Part shown: positions 40,301 through 50,617 of the stretch, in pieces
Layout of the letters: the number at the start of each line of letters is the position of its first letter
Position numbering within the stretch: position 1 is the stretch's first letter
DNA from: Clavelina lepadiformis
Taxonomy: Eukaryota > Chordata > Ascidiacea > Aplousobranchia > Clavelinidae
Reading direction: 5' to 3'
DNA length: 64,000 bases
NCBI RefSeq assembly: GCF_947623445.1
Contig: NC_135240.1
Coordinates: forward strand, 21,948,001-22,012,000
Notes under the pieces: generated by a model
What the model saw: the letters and a program-made list of their open reading frames with translations, nothing else
Databases searched by the model: none
Told to the model about the DNA's origin: nothing
Program-made: the position numbers and the translations under genes

Positions 40301-43300
40301 AGTTGATAAGGGACCTTCAATGAGTATGGCATTTATTGAACAAAAGCACCGAGCGTCATATATTAAGTCTGAGAGTATGACACTTTTATATAAAACCATC
40401 ACTCTCTAATCTGATTAAAAAGATAAGTTCCCTACATGTAACCTTTTATGTCAGGATTTCTAATTAGCTTCCATTAAGCCTAGATTAACTTCGGTCACTT
40501 TGTCTTTCAAGAATCAGTGCTTTATGCACAATTAATCACACTATCGTACCTCGTGTTTTCATAAAGACAGATCGACAAATCGTGTTGGATCAATTTTATA
40601 AGAGCCATTGAAGGTTTATCAAAATTTTGTTCATTTTGTAGAATAAAACGCGTTTCAAATTAAGTAATCACACGACACTTGGTTTTAACTATAAGAGCCT
40701 TCGCATTGATATAACCATAATGCCAAAAGTTGAAAACTAAAATATTCGAACTTCATTAATAAACTCAATGGCAACAGAATTAACAACAAAGTGAGAAAAA
40801 TCAATGATCCGGCGGAAAATTTAAGTCAGATTTGATGTTAAATTGATTTTAAATAAATTTTAAATTTTATCCAAAAATTTTAATTCCGGTAAAAACAAGA
40901 TTTAAGAATGCAAAGAACGTTTGATTTAACCAGTCCTGAAAAAATTAGACTTTAGAAACATTTTGGAAGCTGAAAAAGTATTTTTCTTTTTCGAAATAAG
41001 CATCCGGTACCACATCCAAACGTAATAGCAAAATATGACAGTCCAAAATATTCTATAACCTTGATGTCGCGCTTTTATGTACGGACAAGTTGGAATACGG
41101 TTTTGCTTTCAACTCAGATCATTATATTCATTTATTGGTAACCAGCCTTAAAAAGCAAAATGAACCGAGCCATCTAAAAGGATCTAGTAATACCGAAAAT
41201 AGTTGGACCGATTTCAATCAAGCCATTAATTATAACTTCATCATTTTCTTGCCTTACATACTTCCGTATTGAAAAACACACTGCAACGCATCAAATTCAA
41301 GTAAAGTATTTAAAAATATTATAACAACTGCTACGAAACAGGCAAGAGTTTTTCAAATCTTCTGTCATTCAAATCAAATGAATTTTAGATTCCTAACATT
41401 ATAACAATGCTGCTTGCATCCAAACGAAAAACTTCAATCACGACGACAACGGTATTGCCTTGACACGGTACTGTTAATACCGTTCAATATACTAACCAGG
41501 GTGTCGAAACGAATTTGCACGTGAACCTTTAAACCGGTTTGAGCGGATGTTTATGAAAACCGAACCGGAACCAGAACCCAATATATTGAATTTGTCTCAA
41601 CCCAAACCGAAACCATTGAAGACTAAGAGAAAAAAACCTGAACCGGATTCTAACCTTTCTCAACTGTAACTACTTTTTCAGTACAATAATTTCATTCAAT
41701 AGTTATAGAAAACGTGTTTCTTTTACTTATTTCAAAACGAATTACTACTTGGGCAGTGTAGTTGAATAAATTAAAAAAATGATTAGCTGGATAATGTCAT
41801 TCGAACCCAGAGCGAATCGTAGCTTGCTGAACCGAAACCCGGAACTGAATGTATGCACCCGATGCAAACCTGAACCGGATTAGAACCGGTAAAATAAGAT
41901 TTTGTAAAACCTGAATCGGAGTTAAACCGTTTTCCACTGCAGTTCGAATCCCTGATACTAATACCCTTTCATTATTTGTTTGTCATAATTCCATTGATAA
42001 CGACAAAGCATTTTACAATTAATCCGGCTTAGACGTAGACAGCAAAATCGATCAGATCAAAAACTTGATCTAAAATGTTTTTTTAAAGCATCGAACGCAA
42101 ATTGTTGTAGATTCGGCATGCTTTGCATATTGTATAATCCAGCAGAACAGTTGTTGATTTTGACCTTGCATCTTTGTTAGTGGTTGGAATCCCATTTTTG
42201 TGTCGTTTACTGAAAATGTTTGGCAAAATCTAGCGAGAGCAGCACTTTAACAATCACAAGCATGACGTTGGCCAGTCGATTGAAATTTAATTTGAAGTTT
42301 GTGCTAATGGGTCTGTTTTCTTTTTTTAACTCACAGGCACCAAAATGGTTTTCCTGCGCGTAAAGGGTAAATAAAGGAAGAAGAGTCTGTTTATTTTCCC
42401 AGATCAAATAAGTATTAGTACGAGAAAAACACTGCTAAATAACAATACAAACGCCAAAGCATTAAATATGACAGAACTGTTTCCCCTGTTGAGAGGTAAC
42501 ATTATCGTAAAACTAATTAATCAAGAATAATCGCGCAAAGCAACTATTAAATGCATGAAATTTTGCAATGTTCTGTGTACAAGTCGTAAGCAACATGTTA
42601 CGTAGCAAGCAACACGTATCGCAGCTTAACACGAGAAATTCTCAGGCCGTCAAAGTCGCTAAAGACCAGTTGCGTAAATACCAATTATCACAAAAATCGC
42701 CAAGATGACTTTGCAAGAATCTAATCTAAGAAATTTGGCCGAAGATGTACTTGTTCTATGATGTTCATTGTTCAGCGACTGAGCAATGACCGACAATAAG
42801 CAAAACAACAATTGACTTTACAAATAAAACTTTGCCAAGTTTTACGAGACGCTTTTCGTTTCTATATTTCAATCACTCTAACCTGAAAAATGCATCTCCC
42901 TATTGGTGCGTCTTCGAATACAGATTTCCTGTAGGAAGAACTTTCAAAAGTGGGAGCACTGTCCGATGTTGCGTTGATGCGGATGAGCAACGTTGTATTG
43001 GATGACATAGGAGGAGTTCCTTTATCGGTTGCTATGACAACCAGGGTGGGAGCGGAGTTGATCCGATTGTCCAAGTCTTTGCTATGTGTTAAGAATATTT
43101 TTCTATTTCTTGCGTAAATCAAAGCACAAAGTAAAATATTTGTGTCAAGTATAGTGATATACGAATGCACGTCCAAGTTAGGATCGAGTATGAAGGGATT
43201 ATTGCGTCAAAAGTCCTTTCCTTTCGGGACTTCGAACATGAATGTAATTGTGTACTTGACCCGGAATTTATGTAAGGTTGAAACGATATGCGAGACCAGT

Positions 43301-46131
43301 GTCTTCGCCGAAAGTTATTAAGGCCTTATATGAAAACCAACGCACCAGCGAAAAATGATAGCATCTCTCAAATCCCAATAATCGGTATTGTTTATTCGCA
43401 ATTATCTCATACTTTGCATTTGTACTTTTCGCTTCATTCTATAGTAACTATAGAGCTATGGCACTTTAAGCCATGGGAAAGGTATGAGTAACATGTCACA
43501 GTTATAAGGTAGGCTAGCAAAATTTCCTTTTAAAAATTAATAATTGTGCTTTGAGCCTTTGACGAAGAGATAACTACCGCGTGTACGGGCGTGTAACTAA
43601 AGTTCTTCAAATTACAAGCGATAACTAGATTAGGGTTTGAATAGAATACCAGCACTCTTGTCAGGCCGGTATTCAGTATCAATTTTCAAAGGGGTGTGTG
43701 CAAGTGTTTACTTACAATTGTTTGAAACAGTGACATTCCGGAAATAATTAACGGAATTAGCCACACTTGATTTATGAGGATAGGTGTTAATAACAAAGAG
43801 TAACAACACGTGGAGCTTTTCGCCAATCGTTTGTTAGCACCACACATCAGAGTGCGGATTAAATTATGGAAGACTTTCCACGGCATACAATTATTACCTC
43901 ACGATAGCAAATACTAAAATGCTTCTATGACATAATAGACGCAGTATACTTACGCCGTTGTGATCACACCAGAGCTGGGGTGAACAGTAAACCAATCGCT
44001 CTGTGCGCCGCTCTCAATGCTGTACAGCACTTGCGCGTTGAGCCCCTCGTCGATATCATTAGCTTGCAGTTGCGCAACAAATGTGCCTGTGACATGATTA
44101 ATTGCACTAAGTACTATAAATAACGTTAGTCAATCTAGAAAGGAAGAAAAATTAACAAAGTTTTCGTCCCGCTTAAAATACATTGATGACGTTTGAAATT
44201 GTTGTAGTTGCTACCTAGGTAGACGTCTTCTTTGAGAGAAAATTCATAAAATTCTTCCTCAAACCGAGGTGGGTTGTCGTTTACGTCTTCAATGGTCAGA
44301 GTGAACGAGGTGATTGCCGTTTGTGGCGGGCTACAACATGAAGTATGGAAATCAGTAATGTTTGTTGTAGCGTTCCATAGAGCTATGAAATTCCTGATCA
44401 TATATCTACCTTCCAAAATCTGTGGCTGTCAGGGTAATATCATAAGAGGCTTTTGTCTCCCTGTCCAGTTCTGTCTTTATGCATATCAAGTAAATTATGT
44501 CGTTGTCCGTTTGCAGCCCAAATCTATAAGAGAAAATGCCTTGTAATAATGAATGTTTCGGTCAAAACATTTAAATTACTCATGCATAAACATCACTACT
44601 TGCCAATATTTTGATTAGATAGTAATTTACCTTCCATCTCCTCCGCTTATGGTCAGATTTACTAAAGACAACTCGCCCATATCTGGGTCGGATACAGACA
44701 CACGTGCAATATAATCACCCAGCTGAGCGCCTTCTGAAACCTAAATTAACCAAGGTAATGTTTAAAATTTGTCTTCAATGTTTACATGCACAATTCTTTC
44801 AAGTACTGTACTCTTCGTTTGTGAAACGCGCTAATCAATAAAACTATGAGGTGTTAATAATTAATTTAGACAAAAATCACCAACCTTTGCCTCATTAGCA
44901 TCTAGAAAAATAACGTTAATTGATGGCTTGTTGTCATTGACGTCAGTCACTGTGATTATGACGACTGTGGAGCCCACCTGAGGTTCTGTGCCACTGTCAA
45001 CTGCTTCAAGTACTACCTTGTGCTGTATTTTGGTCTCAAAATCCACTTTTTTGTTTAAATAAATCCTTCCGGTTTCTGAATCAACCATAAAATACTCATC
45101 AGGATCACTCTGAACTCGATTGATTCGATAAGTTACTTTGCTGTTGTCTCCGGCATCACGATCTTCAGCAGTCAAAGTGATCAAATCTGTCCCTACAACA
45201 GCATCTTCCGGAACATCAACAGTATAACGGGTGTCGTTAAACATAGGAGTTTCATCATTTACATCTGATATCTTGATGTTAAGTTGAACAGTGTCAGTTT
45301 TCGGAGGCACGTCACCATCATATGCTTCAATCACCAAAGTATATGATGGTTTTTCTTCACGGTCAAGAGTTTGATTTACAACCAAATCAGCGTAAACTTT
45401 ATTGTCTATCATGTTGTTTTTAATACCAAAAACTTGAGCATCATTCCCACTGATAATCCGATAACCTTGAACATTGTACTGCTCCGAGTCATCATCTGTC
45501 GCAGATCCAAGATTGAAGCTGGCACCAACCTGGCTTGCTTCTGATATGTTAAGGTCTAACTGATCAGTGATGAATTGTGGAGAATTGTCATTTATATCAA
45601 TCACATCTATGTGTATCTGTATGCATAGAAGAATACTGAAAATAATATCATGGACATTCATGACAGAAAAAAAGAAAGATATAAATACGGTAATGATAAT
45701 GTCCAAGCAAACATCTACTTTTGACACTGTCATGTTTCTAAAGAAAAATGATACTTAACTACTTTGTGATAAATACTATTTTTGATTACTTGTGGAGAGT
45801 AACATTTCAAAAAACCAACCTGTATGTAATTGTTTTTTATACTATCGTAAGCAACTTCATCAAACTGGGAATACTCTTCATGATCTAGAGCTTTGATGGT
45901 TAAAAGTATTCCTTGATCTTGCAAGAGATTTACATCAAAATGTGTTAAAAATGGAGAAGACTCATCACTTGTCAATATATATCCTCCGGCTACTCCTGAT
46001 TGTTGAAGTCTTCCAACTTCAGTTCCGATTGTGGCATTTTCAGTGACATTAAAGTCCAATGAAACTGTTCCTTGAGCATGACTTTGCTCAAATGTTGTCA
46101 GCCACAAAAGTGTGACTAACCACCAAAGCAT
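15344..46131 (-). CDS. DCHS1: Dachsous-like giant cadherin, 54 coding exons, about 3,451 aa
   Basis: Large atypical cadherin. In the Dachsous family it binds Fat cadherins on neighbouring cells and directs planar cell polarity and Hippo signalling. I joined 54 exons with GT-AG junctions; phases agree throughout and the total of 10,356 bases divides by three. Order: signal peptide (MLWWLVTLLWLTTFEQSHAQ), about 2,890 residues of ectodomain (room for roughly 27 repeats, the DCHS1 number, and close to fly and human Dachsous lengths), one transmembrane helix, then a tail of about 505 residues. There are no EGF or laminin-G domains before the membrane, which separates it from Fat. Cadherin signatures recur: DxNDNxP, LDRE, TGxI and AxDxD. 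The tail motif DWTPEFNPLSSVFSEIARL resembles the conserved Dachsous tail. Start: ATG at 46131, as the open frame upstream lacks an ATG. The gene symbol is by family likeness; orthology to DCHS1 rather than DCHS2 is not shown. Confidence 0.88.
16556..17321 (-). CDS. DCHS1: Dachsous-like gene, exons 51-53: first part of the cytoplasmic tail
   Basis: Exons 17117-17321, 16941-17037 (or 16920-17037) and 16556-16740. The sequence is polar and low in complexity, rich in Ser, Pro, Asn and Gly (for example NGMNGSHHNGTLKNGG), and has no enzyme domain. Exon 52 has two possible donors in the same phase: GCAG|GTGGAT and ATCA|GTACCT. They differ by seven residues, so both keep the frame. Exon 53 ends RVADSGIQQ. 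Boundaries of exon 52 are the least certain of the gene. Confidence 0.75.
17493..17613 (-). CDS. DCHS1: Dachsous-like gene, exon 50: transmembrane segment
   Basis: The exon encodes one continuous hydrophobic helix, beginning VPAAIALGSILAIVFGILLG and ending FVLVRCCMRRYR. The basic, cysteine-containing stop-transfer end faces the cytoplasm, giving a type I membrane protein with the signal peptide of exon 1. It follows exon 49 directly, with no EGF, laminin-G or mucin-like spacer. The exon starts and ends in agreeing phases (1 and 2). Confidence 0.93.
17813..22732 (-). CDS. DCHS1: Dachsous-like gene, coding exons 36-49: membrane-proximal cadherin repeats
   Basis: Exons: 22561-22732, 22168-22302, 21619-21893, 21119-21287, 20891-21038, 20664-20785, 20360-20508, 19869-20036, 19583-19712, 19312-19446, 18969-19121, 18616-18812, 18234-18441, 17813-18029. 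Borders: LQDENDNSPRF (36), VVDANDHRPTL (38), VADVNDNAPTF (39), RRDENNHAPMY (42), VTDDNDNRPRF (44), IEDVNEFKPEI (46). Exon 48 has the variant VIPVDEYPPQF. Cysteine pairs in exons 45 (DCIPPSDGC), 47 and 48 (QCSS, ACDLDQC) are more frequent than elsewhere in the ectodomain. Exon 49 ends SVTVTITG just before the membrane exon. Confidence 0.85.
22972..27726 (-). CDS. DCHS1: Dachsous-like gene, coding exons 21-35: cadherin repeats
   Basis: Exons: 27626-27726, 27201-27363, 26849-26989, 26552-26725, 26021-26300, 25806-25912, 25577-25712, 25336-25470, 24959-25195, 24504-24741, 24017-24270, 23782-23926, 23520-23695, 23296-23384, 22972-23117. Standard borders: IRDINDHTPKF (23), IRDINDNPPIF (25), VSDVNDIAPRF (27), VVDINDNSPQF (29), LDWNDNDPQF (30), VTDVNDNSPVF (32). 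Exon 22 carries four arginines followed by serine (TARRRRSTSS), a possible convertase site near residue 1318. The junction of exons 33 and 34 (VVVILI then GETTAKLQFDEAS) has no DxNDN motif, so the repeat border there is unusual. Confidence 0.85.
28007..32237 (-). CDS. DCHS1: Dachsous-like gene, coding exons 8-20: cadherin repeats
   Basis: Exons: 32052-32237, 31654-31888, 31162-31395, 30833-30969, 30487-30690, 30269-30372, 30003-30155, 29689-29848, 29388-29544, 28949-29059, 28554-28748, 28193-28338, 28007-28087. Repeat borders include VDDINEHRPVF (exon 9), LNDVNDNYPIV (12), VDDVDDNPPQF (16) and LVDVNDNSPIF (18). Exon 10 (INGSTTGGPVF) and exon 14 (ARPPDVNCPEF) lack the calcium-binding linker. 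Exon 14 uses a GTTTGT donor, chosen because it alone keeps the frame into exon 15 (PSKIIGTVRATA). Intron 16 holds a family A element. Confidence 0.85.
29084..29330. mobile_element. Family A short inverted-repeat element, diverged copy (Dachsous intron 16)
   Basis: Collinear with 10457-10696: shared blocks include GGAAAA near the left end, ACATAGTAACCTAAAC.CAACCTA-like sequence in the middle, and GATGAAAGAGTCACT near the right end against GGTGAAATAGTCACT. Left end GGCTGTCACTAC. No clear target duplication remains, which fits an older insertion. Confidence 0.65.
32238..42882 (-). other. Intron 7 of the Dachsous-like gene, 10.6 kb
   Basis: Unusually long for this gene. It contains a hAT-like element (41497-41954), four copies of TATTATGACG (32948, 33299, 35677, 38806; the second inside the palindrome ATTATGACGTCATAAT at 33300-33315) and many short AT-rich open frames. 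The longest, 34368-34868 on the minus strand, lacks an ATG at its start and resembles no family I know. No nested gene is recognised. A regulatory role or an internal promoter is possible but not shown. Confidence 0.7.
41489..41962. mobile_element. hAT-like non-autonomous element, 458 bp, with 8-bp target duplication (Dachsous intron 7)
   Basis: Element 41497-41954. The left end CAGGGTGTCGAAACGAA and the inverse of the right end CAGGGATTCGAACTGC share CAGGG and TCGAA. Flanks are ATACTAAC (41489-41496) and ATACTAAT (41955-41962), 7 of 8 identical. The inside is built from degenerate AACCGGAACC/AACCGAACC words. CAGGG ends with an 8-bp duplication point to hAT. No transposase frame. Confidence 0.82.
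42883..46131 (-). CDS. DCHS1: Dachsous-like gene, coding exons 1-7: signal peptide and first cadherin repeats
   Basis: Exons: 45820-46131, 44885-45616, 44631-44740, 44410-44523, 44215-44330, 43954-44086, 42883-43081. Exon 1 holds the signal peptide and the start of repeat 1. Exon 2 (732 bases, the longest ectodomain exon) has two full repeat borders, IDINDNSPQF and ISDVNDETPMF, and ends after VTDVNDNKPSI. Exon 5 has IEDVNDNPPRF. Exon 7 carries IRINATSDSAPTF where a DxNDN linker would be expected. Exon 7 ends in phase 0 and continues into exon 8 (VRANDPDTEDD) across the 10.6-kb intron. Confidence 0.85.
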
Positions 46132-46149
46132 GGCAAACGTTTCCTCCAA

Positions 46150-48103
46150 AGACTATTGTTGTTTTGCAAAATGAAACCATTCTTTCATCTTAAACCAGTA
46201 GGGTTGATAACCATTCAGCTGGTTTAGGTGAACACTTAATCCATTTCCATGCAATGCTCTGAGTTTGATAAATTGTGAGTAAAATCCTCAGTTCACTGAT
46301 AATGTTTTGTGCTGCATGCACATCCTACGGGTCTTGTTAAGTCAAAACAAGTGTCGGTTAGTATAGATTTTTAATATTTCAATTTTATTCAAAATATAAC
46401 AACATCACTGTTTATCACAAGGTAAGAAGAATGTTCAGCTGTTTAACAATATTGTTAATCTCAGTAGACTATCAGTAACAACTCTGCACTGATTAACCTT
46501 GAATGCATTACACCATCTTAAACGATGTAAAATGTTTCAATATTTAAGATAATTTTTATACATCTGAATGTTTATGTTTTGATATAAAAACTTTTACACA
46601 CCGGGTTATAGGTAGGCTAAAATTGTTTTTAAAAATTATCCTAGGCTATTCTGTTATTTATACTGATATCTGGATGTGCCAGTATGGTGACAAGCTCATA
46701 CGAACATCTGAATATGGTACAGAGGCTCTTATAGCATTTTAAAGCCTAATTTTGTTTACTGTCGACCTACACTCTATAGGCTAAATCTCAGATGATCCTT
46801 GTTCTAGCCTAAACCAGTAAAAGGCAGGTATACTAGTAGAGTAAGCTAGAGAAGCCTGGCAGCAGCATATAGCCTTGTCCTTCCGTTACGTATAAGCGTT
46901 AAGCCTCGCGTGCAGCGTGTACTTTAATTTAGCCTACATTCTTCTCCTCGGTAATGAAACATATGATAACACATACTTTACGTTTCGCAAAGCTACCGAA
47001 CGTCAACACGACGGCAAAATAACCTTCTGAATTTCGCGCGGCATGAAATTTTCCATCAACATGCTGCTTTGCGCACAAGAAAAAAGTAGCGTCTGTGGTT
47101 TCCAAACAAATTGTTCTGTACTGCCTGTTGGTGGTGACAACTTGAGAATGTTATTGTTTGTAATTAAAACAGCGATGCAAATTTTTGCAAAGGTTACTTA
47201 CCAACAACATTAAATTTTTTTTATTGGGTTTGTGCATCAGTGCCAACCACTTACCGTTGCGTTTCTCATTCATTCGTTTAAAACAGCAAGACATTTCTGT
47301 GAGCTGTTAACCGTTAAACATAGGAGATGAACTAAATAAATTAGTTTTTCTCATTGGTGATTATTAAAAGTGAATTCTCTGGAAAAATTCATACTGACCA
47401 TACGTCTTATGAATAAGATGTTCTTTATAATTTTCACTGTTAAAGTCTTTTACAAGAAAGTTTCCATTTTTTGTTGAATTTTTATAAACAGAAAAATCTG
47501 AAATTTTTTCTTTTCTTCGATTTCAGATGGACTATAAATAATACATATATACGTAACTATATGATTCTTATTCATAAGATTCATTTGTCATACATTTTGC
47601 TCTTTCTTAAATACATTTCTGAATTTCCTATGTTTCATAGCTCTGGAGGACAGATAGAGTCCATTGGTTAATCCGATTTCAAGGACACATAAATAAAGTT
47701 TGATGTTTTGTGGATTTTCCGAAAGCGATCTTGCATAGCACATCAACCTTAAGCTCAGATAGTGAAAGATGATAAACAAACTTACGTCCTACGGACAAAT
47801 CAGGGACAAATTAATGCTGTTGAGTTTTTTGCAGCAAATTACGATATTAGTTGTCTATGAGAAACATTCATGGCATAGACCCGCTCGCGCCAAATGACAA
47901 ACTCGGCCTACTCCAAAAAGTATGGCAACCAAATAATTTAATCGATGTTAATGAAGGCTATATAGTCTGTACAGACTGTATAGGCTGTATGTAAAGCTGC
48001 TAAGCGAGGTGGCTTGCAAGAAAACGCGAAACAAATTTCTAGTGACCTACGGTCTTGGAGGAGAGCTTGACCTGTTGACAAGCTTCGCGCATCAGCATCA
48101 TTG
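46150..48103. other. Upstream region of the Dachsous-like gene
   Basis: Probable promoter and 5' UTR side of the minus-strand cadherin gene. The start of transcription cannot be placed. It contains TAGGCTA-type words (46605-46800) and no exon or RNA gene that I recognise. The segment 46860-47100 is less AT-rich than its surroundings and is the best promoter candidate by composition only. Confidence 0.35.
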
Positions 48104-48639
48104 GTCATGGCTAGGGCAAGTTTTTGTTGCATTAAAATCGTGATAAATTTGCATTTATTTTTAACAAAGGTGCAGTAAAAATTTGCGTTTATGCACAATA
48201 ATTTTAAACGACAGTTATACGACATTTTAAACGACAGTTTACTCAAGCGATCTATTTACATCAATGCTAAATATTTCCAAACATTATCTGGGGAGAAATT
48301 GCGATCTTTTGCCAACAGTTTGCGTAGCATGCTAAAACTTCGTTCCACAGTGCATGAACTTGCTTGGCAGTTTAAGAATTTGGCATATAGTTCAGGACTG
48401 ATGTTTGGCCGGGTCATTTCTACAATTGCATTTTAGTCACTACAGTTCGAATCGGTGATCCAAATACGATTTTGTGCAATATTTGATAAAAATTGCAGTA
48501 AAAAGTTAAATGTAAAAAAGCAATAGTTGCAAAAAGTTGCAATATAAAATTCCTGAAAACAGCTTAAAACATCGTTAAATAAATTTTCCGTATTTAGGAA
48601 GCTGTAAAAAAAGTTGCAAAAAATTGCCCTGGTCATGAC
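48104..48639. mobile_element. hAT-like non-autonomous element, 520 bp, with 8-bp target duplication
   Basis: Element 48112-48631. The left end TAGGGCAAGTTTTTGTTGC and the inverse of the right end CAGGGCAATTTTTTGCAAC match at 15 of 19 positions. Flanks are GTCATGGC (48104-48111) and GTCATGAC (48632-48639), 7 of 8 identical. Inside are two direct copies of ATTTTAAACGACAGTT (48201-48216, 48224-48239). An 81-codon open frame at 48191-48436 could be a transposase scrap, but I do not recognise a domain in it. Confidence 0.82.
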
Positions 48640-50552
48640 TCATGAGACAATGCAGCATTGAGACTTGAGAACAATGAAGTCAACAAGTAAAAGTGTCGTA
48701 ATGTAACGATATCAGCATGAATAGCAGATTGATATAGTATTGGGATCCCAGTCTGTATGCTCAGACAGGAAAAGTCTTGAATGGTCAGGTTACTAACTGG
48801 TGTCTCCCAAAAGAAGAGGAGACACTAACTTTTTCTCCGATTTTATACTGCACATATACCTGGGGTGTATGTAACCAATATCTCTAAAAACACTAATTTT
48901 TTCCCTGGTTTCTATTGTATAGTGCGCTTTGCCTGCACAAATGCAGGCAGCCATGAGTCGCAGCGCACGCCACCTGCTACCTTGCACATCAGAATTTAGC
49001 TTCTGAACACCTGATAATCTCGGCTGAAACTGCCATACTCTGCAGTCCGGTAGTTAGCAATATCTTGGAAAGCAAGGCAACTGCACCGTCAAGATTTTGG
49101 AAGACTGTGACTGGTGTACCTGAATGTGAAAAAAGAAAGCCCACAGGCTTTGTGTTTAGGCTAGTGTTTATAACCGACTGGAAAATGCACCTAGTACACC
49201 ATTTTGCACCCAGTGTAATCCTATTTTAGCCGTCCTGCACCGTTTTTAGCAAAATCTTGCGGGCTCCATACAAGTTGTATGATACAACCAAAAATGACAA
49301 GTTCAGGTGTGCAATGCTTGGGGTACGTGCGATTCCAACAGTTTCACCAATTCAGTTTCTAAATGAGTTGAAAATTTGGTGCACATAAGCCCTACTGAAA
49401 AGTTTGTATGATGTACCGGATTTCTCTTGTGCAGAAAGTTGGCTTCTGCACCAATTTTTAGTGCCGAATTGCCGTTTTACCCTACATTCTATGTTACAGC
49501 CTACATAAGTATTACGTCAACTGACATTGGGCAAATTTTGGCATTACATTTATTAATGCATTTATCTGACACACTGAAAGCAAACTTTCAAAATCAAGAA
49601 GTTCTAAATTACGCACCTAAAATGTGCCACTTTAGCTCATGGAAAACAACATTGAGTGCACTTAGGCTAAACTCTGCAGTCTGGACAGATGGGCTCACAT
49701 ACACGCTGATGGACAAATGTAGATTTGGCAGAAATGGTCACTCCTTTAATCTTGATTTGAATTGTACTATAACTGTTAGAACTTCTTATCATCCTATTAC
49801 ATTATGTATGATATAATATTTATTTAAGTATAGGCCTAACTTGGCCAAGTGATGAAAATTTGAACAAAGGTCATCTTATAGTCACTTTCTTTCAATTAAT
49901 TTTAATTCATATTGATTTGAATGTTTATCAATAACAAATATGATAAATTTCTTTAATCTATATATATTATTAAAAGGCAAATGTGTCGGTATGTTCGTCT
50001 CTAACTTGGATAATTCTGACTCTACCAAGACATACCACTAGCATGTCTTTTTGAAACCAGTATGATCATTTAAAAATAGTTGCTTTAGCATCCAAAAACA
50101 TGATTTGTGTCCAGATGAGGATGATAACTTCATATAAGCTAAAGGGAAATTAAAAATACAGTGTATAAACATAATGTATATTATATCAACCCTTTTTTTT
50201 AATTAGGATGATAGGTGTAACTGAAAGTGTATAATATATTTTTTATTGATGCAACCCACATATTTGGGTTTGTGTCATAAAGAGGAGAAAAACTCAAAGT
50301 ACAATACATGGAAATATTATGACTTATTAGAATTAGGATGATCCTGGGATTGAAGTTTTGCCATCTAATTTTGTGCCCAATCGGCCCTTTACATTACAGT
50401 AACTAAGGAATACTTCACAGAGTATGGGTTTAAGCTATTTGTGTAAAAAGTTAGAATAACATTGATTCATTGATATCCAGATCTTGGTGTCAATGTGGTT
50501 GCGAAGCAGCTAGAGCAGCAGGATAATTAAAATTTCTTTTTTTATTTGTAAG
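48640..50552. other. Intergenic region upstream of FEN1
   Basis: No supported gene. An open frame at 49427-49816 (129 codons) starts without an ATG and shows no family features. The stretch ends with a pyrimidine-rich acceptor-like site (TTTCTTTTTTTATTTGTAAG, ending 50552), 65 bases before the FEN1 ATG. Confidence 0.45.
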
Positions 50553-50617
50553 CTAGTTAAGTAGTAATTTGAGGCATATAATTGTTAGTAAATTTATAGA
50601 AAAATAAATCTGCTAGA

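Noticed and set aside
41942..41954. GTTCGAATCCC, a perfect tRNA B-box-like sequence
   Set aside because: It is the right terminus of the hAT-like element; no A box, no cloverleaf and no terminator are at tRNA spacing.
49427..49816. 129-codon open frame on the plus strand upstream of FEN1
   Set aside because: Starts at a non-ATG codon, no domain, no flanking splice structure that extends it.
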